DNA of 64,000 bases from Eubacteriales bacterium (lineage in GTDB: Bacteria > Bacillota > Clostridia > Lachnospirales > Lachnospiraceae), in NCBI GenBank assembly GCA_030526295.1, contig JAUNDA010000002.1, forward strand, positions 1 to 64,000, given 5' to 3'. Under the pieces are notes generated by a model that made no database searches, had not been told where the DNA came from, and was given only the letters and a program-made list of their open reading frames with translations. A program made the position numbers and the translations under genes. Positions 8,893 to 17,801 of the stretch are shown here, piece after piece. Position 1 is the stretch's first letter. Each line of letters begins with the position of its first letter.

Positions 8893-9597
8893 TTATTTTG
8901 CGTGTCTCTCATCCCATGCTTTTCTTACTGCACCGATCATCTCGTCAACCATTGCAGCCCTGTCAGGAGCCTTTGCAACGCCTGATGATGAACCTGTAGC
9001 GTCAGCACCTGCGATGATAGTGTTGTAAACATCCTCGCCGTTTGCGATACCAGCAGCTGTAAGAACCATGATGTCAGGATTAACATCCTTAACAGCCTTC
9101 ATGGCTGCCTCAACGTACTCAGGACCTACAGAAACGCCTGTACCGATAAGCTCTGACGGCTCACAAACGATGATGTTAGGGTTAAGAACCGCAATCATCT
9201 TTGCCTCTGCCATTGAGTCTGCACAAACGATTGTTGTAAGACCAACCTCATCAGCCCTCTCGATTGTAGCCTTGAGTGCAGCTGTTGTAATCTGCTTCTC
9301 AACGTGGTTAAGCATAACACCCTCAGCGCCTGCAGCAACAAGTGACTCCGGAAGGATGTCAGCAAGTCCTCTGCCCGGACGAAGCGGATCCATATGAGGT
9401 GCAAATACGTGAATGTGCTTTGTAGCAGCCTTTACACGTGCAATCTCAACAATTGGTGTTGTGAAGATGATGTCAACGCCATACTTCTCAGATGCCTTGT
9501 CAGCAGCGATTGCAAGGTCGATAACATCCTGTCCGTAAAGATATGATTTCGGTCCGATCTCAAAGAACGGAGCCTTAATCGTGCATTTGTCTGTCAT
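8893..9597 (-). CDS. triose-phosphate isomerase-like enzyme, archaeal type
   Basis: 234 residues, shorter than bacterial TpiA (about 250) and resembling the compact archaeal TIM subgroup. Catalytic residues are present: K17 (in GPKS), H98 (in LNHVE) and E146 (in CEPSELIGTG), with a phosphate-gripping GSSSG at 202-206. The usual Asn two or three residues before the lysine (N-x-K or NFK) is replaced, giving IGPK, which suggests a modified substrate. It is encoded 16 bases after the FGGY kinase in an operon with a fucose-isomerase-like enzyme, so it more likely isomerizes a sugar phosphate produced there (for example a tetrulose phosphate, as TIM homologues do in erythritol catabolism) than serves central glycolysis. 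That assignment is inference. Confidence 0.85.
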   Translation of the reverse strand: MTDKCTIKAPFFEIGPKSYLYGQDVIDLAIAADKASEKYGVDIIFTTPIVEIARVKAATKHIHVFAPHMDPLRPGRGLADILPESLVAAGAEGVMLNHVEKQITTAALKATIERADEVGLTTIVCADSMAEAKMIAVLNPNIIVCEPSELIGTGVSVGPEYVEAAMKAVKDVNPDIMVLTAAGIANGEDVYNTIIAGADATGSSSGVAKAPDRAAMVDEMIGAVRKAWDERHAK

Positions 9598-9612
9598 AGT
9601 CTTATGTTCTCC

Positions 9613-11085
9613 TTATTGAATAGCTGCTGCGAGCAGGTTTGCTGCATACAGCTGATTGAATCGTTTATAGTTGCGCTCATAGCCCTCATTTGCATGGGGT
9701 TCAAACCTTCTGTCCATGGCAACAACCTTTTCGCCTGCTTCCTTAAAGCTTGCGAACTCGCCCTCTGAAACGGCACCGATGATTGCAGCACCAAGACATG
9801 CAGCTTCAAGCTCGGCCGGTCTTACAACCGGGAGACCTGTGATATCTGCCTGCATCTGGCACCAGCAGTTACTCTTTGCACCGCCGCCTGTAGCGATGAT
9901 GTGGTCGATAGCGGCACCCTTCTCGTTCATTGACTCGCAGTTCTTTCTGAGAACGAATGCAACACCCTCCATGACAGCTGCTGCCACGTCAAATGCGTCA
10001 TTCTCCTGGCGAAGTCCGTAAACCATGCCCGAAGCGTCTGTATCGAATTCAGGTGCATTTGTTCCTACTATATAAGGAAGGAAAATAACCTGCGTCGGAT
10101 GTGTTCTCTCATCAAGAACCTCATTGAGCTTCTTGTAATCAACCTCCGGCATAAATGTTCTTCTGTACCATTCAAGCGAAACTCCGCCTGATTCTGCAAC
10201 AGGGAGCATAACATGTGTATCCGGAAGGAAGCCGTAGTGCATTGCAACGCCGCAGTTCCTGTCCATTACAGGCTCCTTAGCCATTGTTGCAAGTGCCATA
10301 ACCGTACCTGTTGAAAGGCTAACACCGCCAAGCTCAACGTTTCCTGTACCAATCATTCCCGTGAAGTGGTCAAGTGTTCCGTTATTAACCTTGATTGCCG
10401 GTGAAAGTCCAGCCTTTGCAGCAACCTCTGGAAGCATTGTTCCTGCTACCGTGTTCGGCTCTGCAAGAGGAGGAAGCTTAGCCTCTGTGATGCCGATTGC
10501 ATCGAGCATCTCCTTCCAGTACTTCTTCTCATAAATATCGAAATAGAATGAGAAGGTTGCGATTGACATATCGGAATTCTTAACGCCTGTAAGCTTGAAG
10601 ACAATATAGTCCTTAAGGAGCATATATGTCTCTGCGTTGTCATAGATTTCCGGTCTGTTATGCTTAAGCCATAAAATCTTTGTAGCCGGCCATGTCGGCA
10701 GAACTGCCTGCTGGCCTGTTGTAGCCTCGATTACCCTGCCTGAGAAAATTGCGGCAAGCTCTTCACATTCCTCTACGCTTCTCTCGTCCATCCATGAGAT
10801 AGCTGGCATCATTGCCTTGCCGTCCTTACCTACGACAACAAGTGTTTCAGCCTGGCCTGTGAATGTAATCTGTGCGCATCTTTCCTTATCAAAGCCCTCA
10901 GAACCTGAAAGCTCGTTAAGAAGCGCTACTAATTTTTCAAAATATTCCTCGGCATCGAACTCGACCTTTCCGTCTGTTCTGTCATACTCAACCGGTACAG
11001 AAAGCCTGTTGATAAGCTTAATGCCGTCGCCGTATGCCGCTGCCTTTATGTTGGTGGATCCAAGATCCACACCGATGTACTGCAT
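9613..11085 (-). CDS. FGGY-family carbohydrate kinase
   Basis: 490-residue ATP-dependent kinase of ketoses or polyols, with an actin-like fold in two halves. The N-terminal phosphate motif is GVDLGSTNIKA (5-15), the hinge region carries NNGTLDHFTGMIGTG, and the C-terminal adenosine motif is ATGGGAKSN near residue 400. Overall length fits xylulokinase, gluconate kinase and relatives; the exact sugar is not readable. The ATG at 11085 follows a TAGGAG ribosome site. It is the middle gene of an operon (isomerase, kinase, TIM-like) and is separated from the isomerase gene by a 430-base gap filled with tandem repeats. Confidence 0.9.
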   Translation of the reverse strand: MQYIGVDLGSTNIKAAAYGDGIKLINRLSVPVEYDRTDGKVEFDAEEYFEKLVALLNELSGSEGFDKERCAQITFTGQAETLVVVGKDGKAMMPAISWMDERSVEECEELAAIFSGRVIEATTGQQAVLPTWPATKILWLKHNRPEIYDNAETYMLLKDYIVFKLTGVKNSDMSIATFSFYFDIYEKKYWKEMLDAIGITEAKLPPLAEPNTVAGTMLPEVAAKAGLSPAIKVNNGTLDHFTGMIGTGNVELGGVSLSTGTVMALATMAKEPVMDRNCGVAMHYGFLPDTHVMLPVAESGGVSLEWYRRTFMPEVDYKKLNEVLDERTHPTQVIFLPYIVGTNAPEFDTDASGMVYGLRQENDAFDVAAAVMEGVAFVLRKNCESMNEKGAAIDHIIATGGGAKSNCWCQMQADITGLPVVRPAELEAACLGAAIIGAVSEGEFASFKEAGEKVVAMDRRFEPHANEGYERNYKRFNQLYAANLLAAAIQ

Positions 11086-11110
11086 AAATTTACTCCTATA
11101 GATTAATTAA

Positions 11111-11448
11111 GAGATACGGATTGCTCCGTGCTTCGCACTCTCGCACTCCTGGACACCATTCGCATATCGTGCTGCTTCGCATCACTTTTATGCTCATACT
11201 GTCCTGCAGAAGCTCTCTCCTTTTTTGGTTGAGATACGGACTGCTCCGTGCTTCGCACTCTCGCACTCCTGGACACCATTCGCATATCGTGCTGCTTCGC
11301 ATCACTTTTATGCTCATACTGTCCTGCAGAAGCTCTCTCCTTTTTTGGTTGAGATACGGACTGCTCCGTGCTTCGCACTCTCGCACTCCTGGACACCATT
11401 CGCATATCGTGCTGCTTCGCATCACTTTTATGCTCATGTTGTCTTGCA
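11111..11448. repeat. three tandem 120-bp repeats between two operon genes
   Basis: Units start at 11111, 11231 and 11351, each opening with GAGATACGGA. The period is exactly 120 bases and copies are nearly identical; the third diverges after about 11437. Because 120 is divisible by three, every frame repeats a 40-residue peptide, which creates open frames of 99-177 codons on both strands that I judge spurious. Each unit on the transcribed minus strand contains small GAA-loop hairpins (GTGCGAAGCAC), an ACGGA/TCCGT stem, and an AAAAAAGGAG stretch. The rest of the gap 11086-11516 is the hairpin described at 11466. Confidence 0.9.
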
Positions 11449-11465
11449 TCCCAAATACTTCCGTA

Positions 11466-11488
11466 CGCATTCAAGTAAACTTGATGCG
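11466..11488 (-). other. intercistronic hairpin after the isomerase gene
   Basis: CGCAT plus CAAGT pairs with ACTTG plus ATGCG (one bulged base, two-base loop), giving a ten-pair stem 28 bases after the isomerase stop. No T-run follows, so it looks like a 3'-end stabilizer or processing site rather than a terminator. Confidence 0.6.
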
Positions 11489-11516
11489 CACGTCAGCATT
11501 TGCTCTGCTTATCTCA

Positions 11517-12878
11517 TTATATGACCTCAATACCAAGAATCTGTGCGAAGTCCTCGAAGAGCTCTCTGTTGTCGCCGTATGTTACGATAACGTGCTGGCA
11601 GCCAACCTTCTGAGCGAACTCTTCAACAGAACCGTCAAGGAATACCTCGAGTGAGCAGAGCTGTGGAGCCGGATCGTCCCAGCCGTACTCATTCCATGGC
11701 TTCGGAGTCTTAGCCTCACCTGTGTACATGTGGAGCTTATACTTACCATCTGTATAAACAAGGCGAACGTTTGTAACCCTGCCTGTCTTTACCTTTGAAA
11801 CATTAACAAGTGATGTTGAAAGGAGACCAAATGCTGCCGGGTGAATCTGAACGCCACCGTCTGTAACAGCTTCCGGAACATAGTCAGGATCTCCGATAAG
11901 TACTGAATTCTTTGTGAACTCATAGTACTCCATGTAATGTGAAATCTGGCCTGTAAGGAGCTTAGCGATAACCTGTGTTACATTGCCCATTACATCATTC
12001 TCAGGAGTTGTCGGAATGCCATACTTCTTCATAAGAATAACGAAGATAGGTGCCGGTGGGAATCCACAGAGCTTCTTGAAGCCGTCAACGTCATTAAGTG
12101 TAACAGCCTCCCAGCCTCTCTCCTCAATCTTCTTTCCGATTGCAAGTGCATACTTAACAGCCTTGTAGATAGGCTCGTCATCGCACTCGTAGTTGAACTT
12201 CCAGTTCTTCTTAATGTATTCAACTTCCTTCTCAACCTCGGCCTTCTTAACCTTCTTGAGGTACTGAACCATCTCAAGCATCTCGAAGGTCTCAACCTCA
12301 ACACCGATGTCCCTTCTCATTGAGAAGCCCTCGAACATTGTGCCGTAAAGGAGCATGTCCCTGTAGCCCATTGTTCCGATGTGTGTACGGCGAAGTGCCT
12401 TTGCTGCGTGTGCAGCTGTGATATATTTATGAATTCCCTCAAGTGGCATCGGCTCGCCGATAACATTGTAGAAATACTTGAAGGTATAATGCATCTCCTG
12501 CATTGTAGGACGGATGGCTGTTGTTCCTGCCTGCTCAGCAGTTGTCTTCATTATGCCATTCTCAACCCAGCCGCAAAGGCCCCAGAGAATCATCGGGGTA
12601 TGTCTGAACTCGTCAGTTACCCTGATAACTGCATGTGTCGGAATCCATCCGCATACGCAAAGAAGCAGTACGTCAAATTCCTGTTTCTTTAACTTCTTGA
12701 TTGCTGCATCGGCTGTCTTGTACTTCGGGTCATCGATTACAAGACCTGCGTCATAAACCTCGCAGTCCTCGAAACCGCAGATAGCCTTGTAGGCCATATC
12801 GTGTTTCTCGTTAAGCTTCTCGATAGGCGTATTAACCTCACCGAGGGCAACAAAGCCGACTTTCTTCATAAAATCCAT
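11517..12878 (-). CDS. L-fucose isomerase-like sugar isomerase
   Basis: 453 residues related to the L-fucose/D-arabinose isomerase superfamily: a Rossmann-like N-terminal half with VLLLCVCGWIPTHAVI and a C-terminal half with QIHPAAFGL and a final beta domain. These enzymes convert an aldose to a ketose with a divalent metal. The protein is shorter than FucI (about 590) and closer to the family of fucose-isomerase-like proteins of 450-500 residues. The ATG at 12878 is chosen because GGGAGG lies eight bases upstream; a TTG five codons earlier is inside that site. First gene of the operon with the FGGY kinase and the TIM-like enzyme. The sugar is unknown. Confidence 0.82.
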   Translation of the reverse strand: MDFMKKVGFVALGEVNTPIEKLNEKHDMAYKAICGFEDCEVYDAGLVIDDPKYKTADAAIKKLKKQEFDVLLLCVCGWIPTHAVIRVTDEFRHTPMILWGLCGWVENGIMKTTAEQAGTTAIRPTMQEMHYTFKYFYNVIGEPMPLEGIHKYITAAHAAKALRRTHIGTMGYRDMLLYGTMFEGFSMRRDIGVEVETFEMLEMVQYLKKVKKAEVEKEVEYIKKNWKFNYECDDEPIYKAVKYALAIGKKIEERGWEAVTLNDVDGFKKLCGFPPAPIFVILMKKYGIPTTPENDVMGNVTQVIAKLLTGQISHYMEYYEFTKNSVLIGDPDYVPEAVTDGGVQIHPAAFGLLSTSLVNVSKVKTGRVTNVRLVYTDGKYKLHMYTGEAKTPKPWNEYGWDDPAPQLCSLEVFLDGSVEEFAQKVGCQHVIVTYGDNRELFEDFAQILGIEVI

Positions 12879-12946
12879 TTGTTTTCCTCCCAAATTTTGT
12901 TTTCTGAAAAATTAAAAATTTTTGCAAAAATACATCATTATCGCCT

Positions 12947-12975
12947 ATTATCCCACAATTTTTATCTAAAAACAA
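12947..12975 (-). promoter_or_regulatory. probable promoter of the sugar isomerase operon
   Basis: Minus strand TTGTTT (12975-12970), 17-base spacer, GATAAT (12952-12947), about 70 bases before the ATG at 12878. The -35 box almost abuts the T-run of the valS terminator. Confidence 0.5.
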
Positions 12976-13036
12976 CAAAAAAAGGCTCATATTCGCAGGA
13001 AATACAAAATTTGTGCATTCACTGCAATGAGCCTTT
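12976..13036 (-). terminator. terminator of valS
   Basis: AAAGGCTCAT (13036-13027 on the minus strand) pairs perfectly with ATGAGCCTTT (12990-12981) across a 36-base loop, followed by more T. It lies about 70 bases after the valS stop. Confidence 0.75.
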
Positions 13037-13103
13037 ATTTATCCTTTAATATTGCAAAAATTCGGTAATCCAGGAATATTAATAACCGGTCATTTCACCT
13101 GTT

Positions 13104-15746
13104 TTACATCTTTGACAGTGACTCAAGTCTCTCCTTAACCTTTGCCATCATGTCCTCATAGCCTGCAAGCTTAGCCTTCTCCTCATCAATCTTTGCCTGA
13201 GGTGCCTTTGAGATGAACTTCTCGTTTGAAAGCATTCCCCTTGAACGGTTGAGCTCACCCTCGAGTCTCTTAACTTCCTTCTCAAGTCTCTCAATTTCCT
13301 TTGCGATGTCAATGAGGTCGCCAAGCGGCATGTACATTGAAGCGTCAGCTGTAACTGCGTTAACGGCGCTGTCATCGATTCCGTCCTTTGTGGCCTGAAC
13401 CTTAACCTCTGTTGCACCTGCAAGTCTTGCAAATACGCCTGCTGCATCTGTGAAGGTCTTTCTTACGTTCTCATCCTCAGAAACAACGAAGATAAGTGAC
13501 TTTCTTGACGGTGGTACATCCATCTCTGTCTTTACTGTACGGATTGCCCTTACTGCGTCCTTAACCTTCTCGATTTCAGCCTCCTCTACCTTAAAGTCAA
13601 GCTTCTCATCGAACTCAGGATATGCAGCAACCATAATTGACTCCTCGCCTGTAAGGTTGCGGTAGATTTCCTCTGTGATGAATGGCATAAACGGGTGAAG
13701 GAGCTTGAGTGAGCCTGTGAGCACGTGCTTAAGTGTCCAGAGTGCCGCCGGCTTTGTTGTATCCGCCTCGTCGTAAAGACGCTGCTTAACCATCTCAATA
13801 TACCAGTCGCAGAGCTCCTCCCATGCAAAGCCCGTGATGTTGTCAAGGGCGATGCCAAGCTCAAATGTATCCATGTTTCTGATTACATTTGCGCTTAATG
13901 AATTGAACTTACTGAGGATCCACTTATCCTCTGTGTTAAGCTCGTTAAGGTCAATGCTCTCAGGAATCTCTGCCTTTTCCATGTTCATCATGATGAAACG
14001 GCTTGCATTCCAGATCTTATTTGCGAAGTTACGGGCATTCTCAACCTTGTCGTATGAGAATCTCATATCGTTACCAGGTGCATTTCCTGTGAGGAGTGCT
14101 CCGCGGAGTGCATCTGCACCGTACTTGTCGATAACCTCGATCGGGTCGATACCGTTGCCAAGTGACTTACTCATCTTTCTTCCGAGCTCGTCCCTTACAA
14201 GGCCATGAATGAGAACTGTGTCAAACGGAGAAACTCCTGTCTGCTCAACTGCTGAGAATACCATACGGATTACCCAGAAGAAGATGATGTCGTAGCCTGT
14301 TACAAGAACAGATGTCGGATAGAACTTCTTGATTTCATCTGTCTCCTCAGGCCAGCCGAGTGTTGAGAATGGCCAGAGCGCTGATGAGAACCATGTATCA
14401 AGTGTATCCTCGTCCTGCTTCATCTTACCGCCGCACTTAGGACACTTCTCAGGAGCCTCCATTCCTACAACCATCTCGCCGCAGTCATCGCAGTAGTAAG
14501 CCGGGATTCTGTGACCCCACCAGATCTGACGGCTGATGCACCAGTCCCTAAGGTTCTCTACCCAGTGCATGTATGTCTTCTGGTAGTTATCAGGTACAAA
14601 GTGAAGTGTTCCGTTGTCGAGCACGTTCTTGCAGTCCTTTGCAGCCTTTTCCATGCTCATGAACCACTGTGCCTTTACCATAGGCTCGATTGTTGTGCCG
14701 CATCTGTCGTGAGCACCAACGTTATGCTCATGAGGAACAATCTTTACAAGGAGACCCTCCTTCTCAAGGTCCTCTACCATAGCCTTTCTAGCCTCGTATC
14801 TGTCCATACCGTCATACTTTGAACCAGGGCAGTCGATTGTGGCATCATCATGCATTATGCAGATTTCCTCAAGGTTATGTCTCTTTCCAACCTCAAAGTC
14901 GTTAGGGTCGTGTGCAGGTGTGATCTTAACGCAGCCTGTACCGAAATCAATGTCAACATATTCGTCGGCAATAACAGGAATCTCCCTGTCTGTAAGCGGG
15001 AGCTTAAGTGTCTTTCCAACGATATCCTTATATCTTTCATCCTTTGGGTTAACAGCTACTGCTGTATCTCCAAGAAGTGTCTCAGGACGTGTTGTTGCAA
15101 TCTCAACAAATCTTCCCGGCTCACCTACTACAGGATAGTTGATGTGCCAGAATGCGCCCTTCTGGTCCTCATGGATAACCTCGGCATCTGAAATAGATGT
15201 CTGGCATACAGGACACCAGTTGATAATTCTGCTGCCCTTATAGATAAGTCCCTTGTCATAGAGCTCAACAAATACCTTCTGAACTGCCTTTGAACAGCCA
15301 TCATCCATTGTAAAGCGAAGTCTAGACCAGTCAGCTGATACACCCATCTTGTGCATCTGGTGGAGAATACGTCCCTCGTATTCCTCCTTCCACTTCCATG
15401 CCTCCTTTAAGAAGCCGTCTCTTCCGAGGTCGTGCTTATCAATTCCCTCTGACTTAAGCTTATTGATAACCTTAACCTCTGTGGCAATTGCCGCATGGTC
15501 AGTTCCGGGCTGCCAGAGTACCTCATAGCCCCTCATTCTCTTATATCTTGAAAGAGAATCCTGAAGTGTATTGTCAAGGGCATGGCCCATGTGAAGCTGT
15601 CCTGTTACATTTGGCGGAGGCATTGGGATGCAGAATGCCGGCTTTACCGACTTCGGATTTGCCTTAAAGTATCCCTGCTTAAGCCAGTTGTCATAAATTC
15701 TTGGTTCCATTTCCTGTGGAACATAGTTCTTCTCGAGTTCTTTCAT
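13104..15746 (-). CDS. valS: valine--tRNA ligase
   Basis: Class I aminoacyl-tRNA synthetase charging tRNA-Val, 880 residues, standard length. It has the PPPNVTGQLHMGH signature (HIGH-type motif near residues 43-55), LLGDTAVAVNP in the editing domain, GRKMSKSLGNG (KMSKS motif) in the second half of the catalytic core, zinc-ribbon-like CPVCQ and CPKCGGK clusters, and a C-terminal coiled-coil arm rich in Lys and Glu. The frame is open to 15791, but the ATG at 15746 (MKELEKNYVP) is preferred because it starts nine bases after the upstream gene's stop and matches the family N-terminus. No T-box leader is visible; it appears to be read from the DUF5717/DUF5716 unit. Confidence 0.97.
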   Translation of the reverse strand: MKELEKNYVPQEMEPRIYDNWLKQGYFKANPKSVKPAFCIPMPPPNVTGQLHMGHALDNTLQDSLSRYKRMRGYEVLWQPGTDHAAIATEVKVINKLKSEGIDKHDLGRDGFLKEAWKWKEEYEGRILHQMHKMGVSADWSRLRFTMDDGCSKAVQKVFVELYDKGLIYKGSRIINWCPVCQTSISDAEVIHEDQKGAFWHINYPVVGEPGRFVEIATTRPETLLGDTAVAVNPKDERYKDIVGKTLKLPLTDREIPVIADEYVDIDFGTGCVKITPAHDPNDFEVGKRHNLEEICIMHDDATIDCPGSKYDGMDRYEARKAMVEDLEKEGLLVKIVPHEHNVGAHDRCGTTIEPMVKAQWFMSMEKAAKDCKNVLDNGTLHFVPDNYQKTYMHWVENLRDWCISRQIWWGHRIPAYYCDDCGEMVVGMEAPEKCPKCGGKMKQDEDTLDTWFSSALWPFSTLGWPEETDEIKKFYPTSVLVTGYDIIFFWVIRMVFSAVEQTGVSPFDTVLIHGLVRDELGRKMSKSLGNGIDPIEVIDKYGADALRGALLTGNAPGNDMRFSYDKVENARNFANKIWNASRFIMMNMEKAEIPESIDLNELNTEDKWILSKFNSLSANVIRNMDTFELGIALDNITGFAWEELCDWYIEMVKQRLYDEADTTKPAALWTLKHVLTGSLKLLHPFMPFITEEIYRNLTGEESIMVAAYPEFDEKLDFKVEEAEIEKVKDAVRAIRTVKTEMDVPPSRKSLIFVVSEDENVRKTFTDAAGVFARLAGATEVKVQATKDGIDDSAVNAVTADASMYMPLGDLIDIAKEIERLEKEVKRLEGELNRSRGMLSNEKFISKAPQAKIDEEKAKLAGYEDMMAKVKERLESLSKM

Positions 15747-15754
15747 AGCTAACC

Positions 15755-16561
15755 TTAACCTGTCTTTCTGTATTCCTTCTTCCATTCGCAAAGTATCTCT
15801 CCCGCGTCCTTAAGTAGCTTTACGGGATCCTTTGCAGGAAGTTCCTTTATTTTTCTGCACTGACGTTTCTCGCGTACCGTTGTTTCGAGTCGCTTTCTCT
15901 TAATGTCAAGTGCTTCCTTTTCTTCTTCTGAGAGGAAGGCCTCACCTGTAATGAGATACCTGTATTCCTCTGCCCTCTTGAAACGCCCCGTCTGCTCCGA
16001 AAGGTCTAAAAGCTTAACTGCCTTTACCTCGTCAAAACGGAGCATGCAGACGGCAACCATGTCACAGAGCACATCCGATTTTTCATTTCTCTTCGAGATG
16101 AGCTCCAGTTCGTCCTTAGCGTGTTTTATTTCCTCCTCAAGATTTGAGACTGATTCCTCAAGCTTTGCGTAGGCAAGCTGGTAAAGACCAAGCCTGTAAT
16201 ACATTCTTCCTGTTTCACGAAGTAGTCCCGACTCGGAATATCTCCTTATTCCGACAGCCTCCTGAACAAAGCCCCTCAGCTCAGCATTTGTGAGATAGTT
16301 GGTGCTTTGCAGTATGTATAGAAGCATGTTTTCCGGGCTGTCGCCTGTCTTAAAGCCTTCCTTAAGCTTTGCGGCAAGCTCTCCGCCGAGCTGTGATTCC
16401 TCTATCCACTGGGCAAGCTCCTTACTCAAAACCGCATCAAGCGCAACCAGCGGATAAGTATATATCAGAAAGCACAGTTCCTCAAGACCGTTTATGCTAA
16501 TATTCAGTTTGTCGATATGAAAAGATGTCTTTGCCATCTTTCCCGCAAGTAATACCGGCAT
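15755..16561 (-). CDS. helical protein of unknown function downstream of DUF5716
   Basis: 268 residues, not recognised. It appears almost wholly alpha-helical, with a TPR-like segment near 110-215 (YRLGLYQLAYAKLEES then paired helices), a glutamate/lysine-rich heptad region around 145-165, and a basic C-terminus. No signal peptide or membrane segment. Its ATG overlaps the DUF5716 stop as TAATG, so the two are translationally coupled and likely work together. The link to valS, which follows by eight bases, may be only operonic. Confidence 0.8.
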   Translation of the reverse strand: MPVLLAGKMAKTSFHIDKLNISINGLEELCFLIYTYPLVALDAVLSKELAQWIEESQLGGELAAKLKEGFKTGDSPENMLLYILQSTNYLTNAELRGFVQEAVGIRRYSESGLLRETGRMYYRLGLYQLAYAKLEESVSNLEEEIKHAKDELELISKRNEKSDVLCDMVAVCMLRFDEVKAVKLLDLSEQTGRFKRAEEYRYLITGEAFLSEEEKEALDIKRKRLETTVREKRQCRKIKELPAKDPVKLLKDAGEILCEWKKEYRKTG

Positions 16562-17793
16562 TATAAAACGATTTCCTCCCTGATAATGTTCTGTGACGGC
16601 CTGAAGAAGTCGCCAAAGCCCATATCCTTTATCTCAACATTTACATTTTCTGCTCCCGTGAAGTAGACATCAACCGAAAGACGCGAGCATCTGTCCGGTC
16701 TTTCGAAAATCTCGGGGATACCCTGAAGCGGTATCCTTACACTTCGTGGTTCCTTTGAGGAATCAACGGGATCGAGCTTAAGCTCAATATATTCCTGTCC
16801 TGACGGAATAACCTCGGCATGTGCACAAAGGCCGTACCATCTCTCGCCTGCCGGACAGAGAATCACCTTAATGGCCCTGTCATGGATTGAAACATCCATT
16901 GAAAGCTCCGTCTTTGTTCTTGAATCGCAGAAAATCATATACGGGTATGCACCCTCGTTCCTGCACATGTCCTCTGCTGCAATTGAGGCACCGATTGCAA
17001 AGATTCCCTTTTCATAGAGGACCCTTCTTTTACGGCATACAAAGCTTGTGAAGCCTCCTGCCCAGTCAGTCTTTTCAAAGCCCGCACCTGTAAGGAAAAC
17101 TGAGGAATAAACCTTTCCGTCCATAACCCTCTTTGCAACATCCGTTATGATTCTGTCTGCAAGTGTCTTTCCCGAATCCTTTTTGAGGATGTCAAGGTGG
17201 AAGCCCTCCTGTGTGTCTGTTCCCTCAGCCACAACGCATGGCTTACTAAGGCCCCTTACAACCATCATCTCATAGAATTTAAGCCTTTCATCCGATAAAT
17301 CGAACATTCCGACAAGATTTGCATAAATATCCTTGTCCTGGCTTAAGGTGTAATATACAAAGGCCTCCTCATGGCTTATGAGCGTCAGCCTGTCCTCGCC
17401 GATGCCGGCTCTTACGCAGGCCTCCTTTACCTTATTCATAAGCATCTCATCCGACTCCGGAAGAGCCACCATGAGTCTGTCAATGCATGAAAAGTCAGTT
17501 GTTGAAAGTCTTTCGGAAAGGACTGTCCTTATAAGCGCAGTCACAAGGTCCGTACCCGTGTACTGTCTTCTCATAATGGTTGCGGTGCCGTCCTTCATCA
17601 TAAGCTTAAGGAGCTTGTCCGTGAGGACTCCCCTTCCGCTAAGGGCCGTCCTGTAGGCCTCCTCGCCTATATACCAGATTTCATCCTTCTTTTCACGGCA
17701 TATTACGGCAGGGAAAATATAAGCGGTTTCGTCTCCGCTAAGATGTATACCGATATGATCCTCACAAAGGTCAAGCCCTGCACAAATTCCCAT
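16561..17793 (-). CDS. DUF5716-type protein with Hsp70/actin-like fold
   Basis: 410 residues. The N-terminal two thirds follow the Hsp70/actin (ASKHA) order: phosphate-1-like GLDLCEDHIGIH (6-17), a strand RLMVALPES (106-114), connect-1-like SHEEAFVYY (140-148), phosphate-2-like VGMFDLSDERLKFYEM (161-176), adenosine-like SSVFLTGAGF (230-239) and connect-2-like GIFAIGASIAAE (273-284). The glycine-rich DxGGGT of true Hsp70 is replaced by DLSDERL, so ATP hydrolysis may be weak or absent. Residues 285-410 look like a beta-sandwich resembling an Hsp70 substrate-binding region, ending in DMGFGDFF. The family name is my recognition. Encoded between DUF5717 (nine-base gap) and the small helical protein (overlap). 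Confidence 0.85.
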   Translation of the reverse strand: MGICAGLDLCEDHIGIHLSGDETAYIFPAVICREKKDEIWYIGEEAYRTALSGRGVLTDKLLKLMMKDGTATIMRRQYTGTDLVTALIRTVLSERLSTTDFSCIDRLMVALPESDEMLMNKVKEACVRAGIGEDRLTLISHEEAFVYYTLSQDKDIYANLVGMFDLSDERLKFYEMMVVRGLSKPCVVAEGTDTQEGFHLDILKKDSGKTLADRIITDVAKRVMDGKVYSSVFLTGAGFEKTDWAGGFTSFVCRKRRVLYEKGIFAIGASIAAEDMCRNEGAYPYMIFCDSRTKTELSMDVSIHDRAIKVILCPAGERWYGLCAHAEVIPSGQEYIELKLDPVDSSKEPRSVRIPLQGIPEIFERPDRCSRLSVDVYFTGAENVNVEIKDMGFGDFFRPSQNIIREEIVL

Positions 17794-17801
17794 TATCTAA
17801 C

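Noticed and set aside
11111..11448. Possible CRISPR array
   Set aside because: Units are 120 bp and directly abutting, with no variable spacers and no cas genes.
11096..11654. Open frames of 99-177 codons in several frames on both strands over the tandem repeats
   Set aside because: They arise because the 120-bp period keeps every frame open; all are repeats of one 40-residue unit, and on the plus strand they run into the isomerase gene.
13104..15791. T-box leader for valS
   Set aside because: Only eight bases separate valS from the upstream gene and no T-box sequence or anti-terminator is visible.
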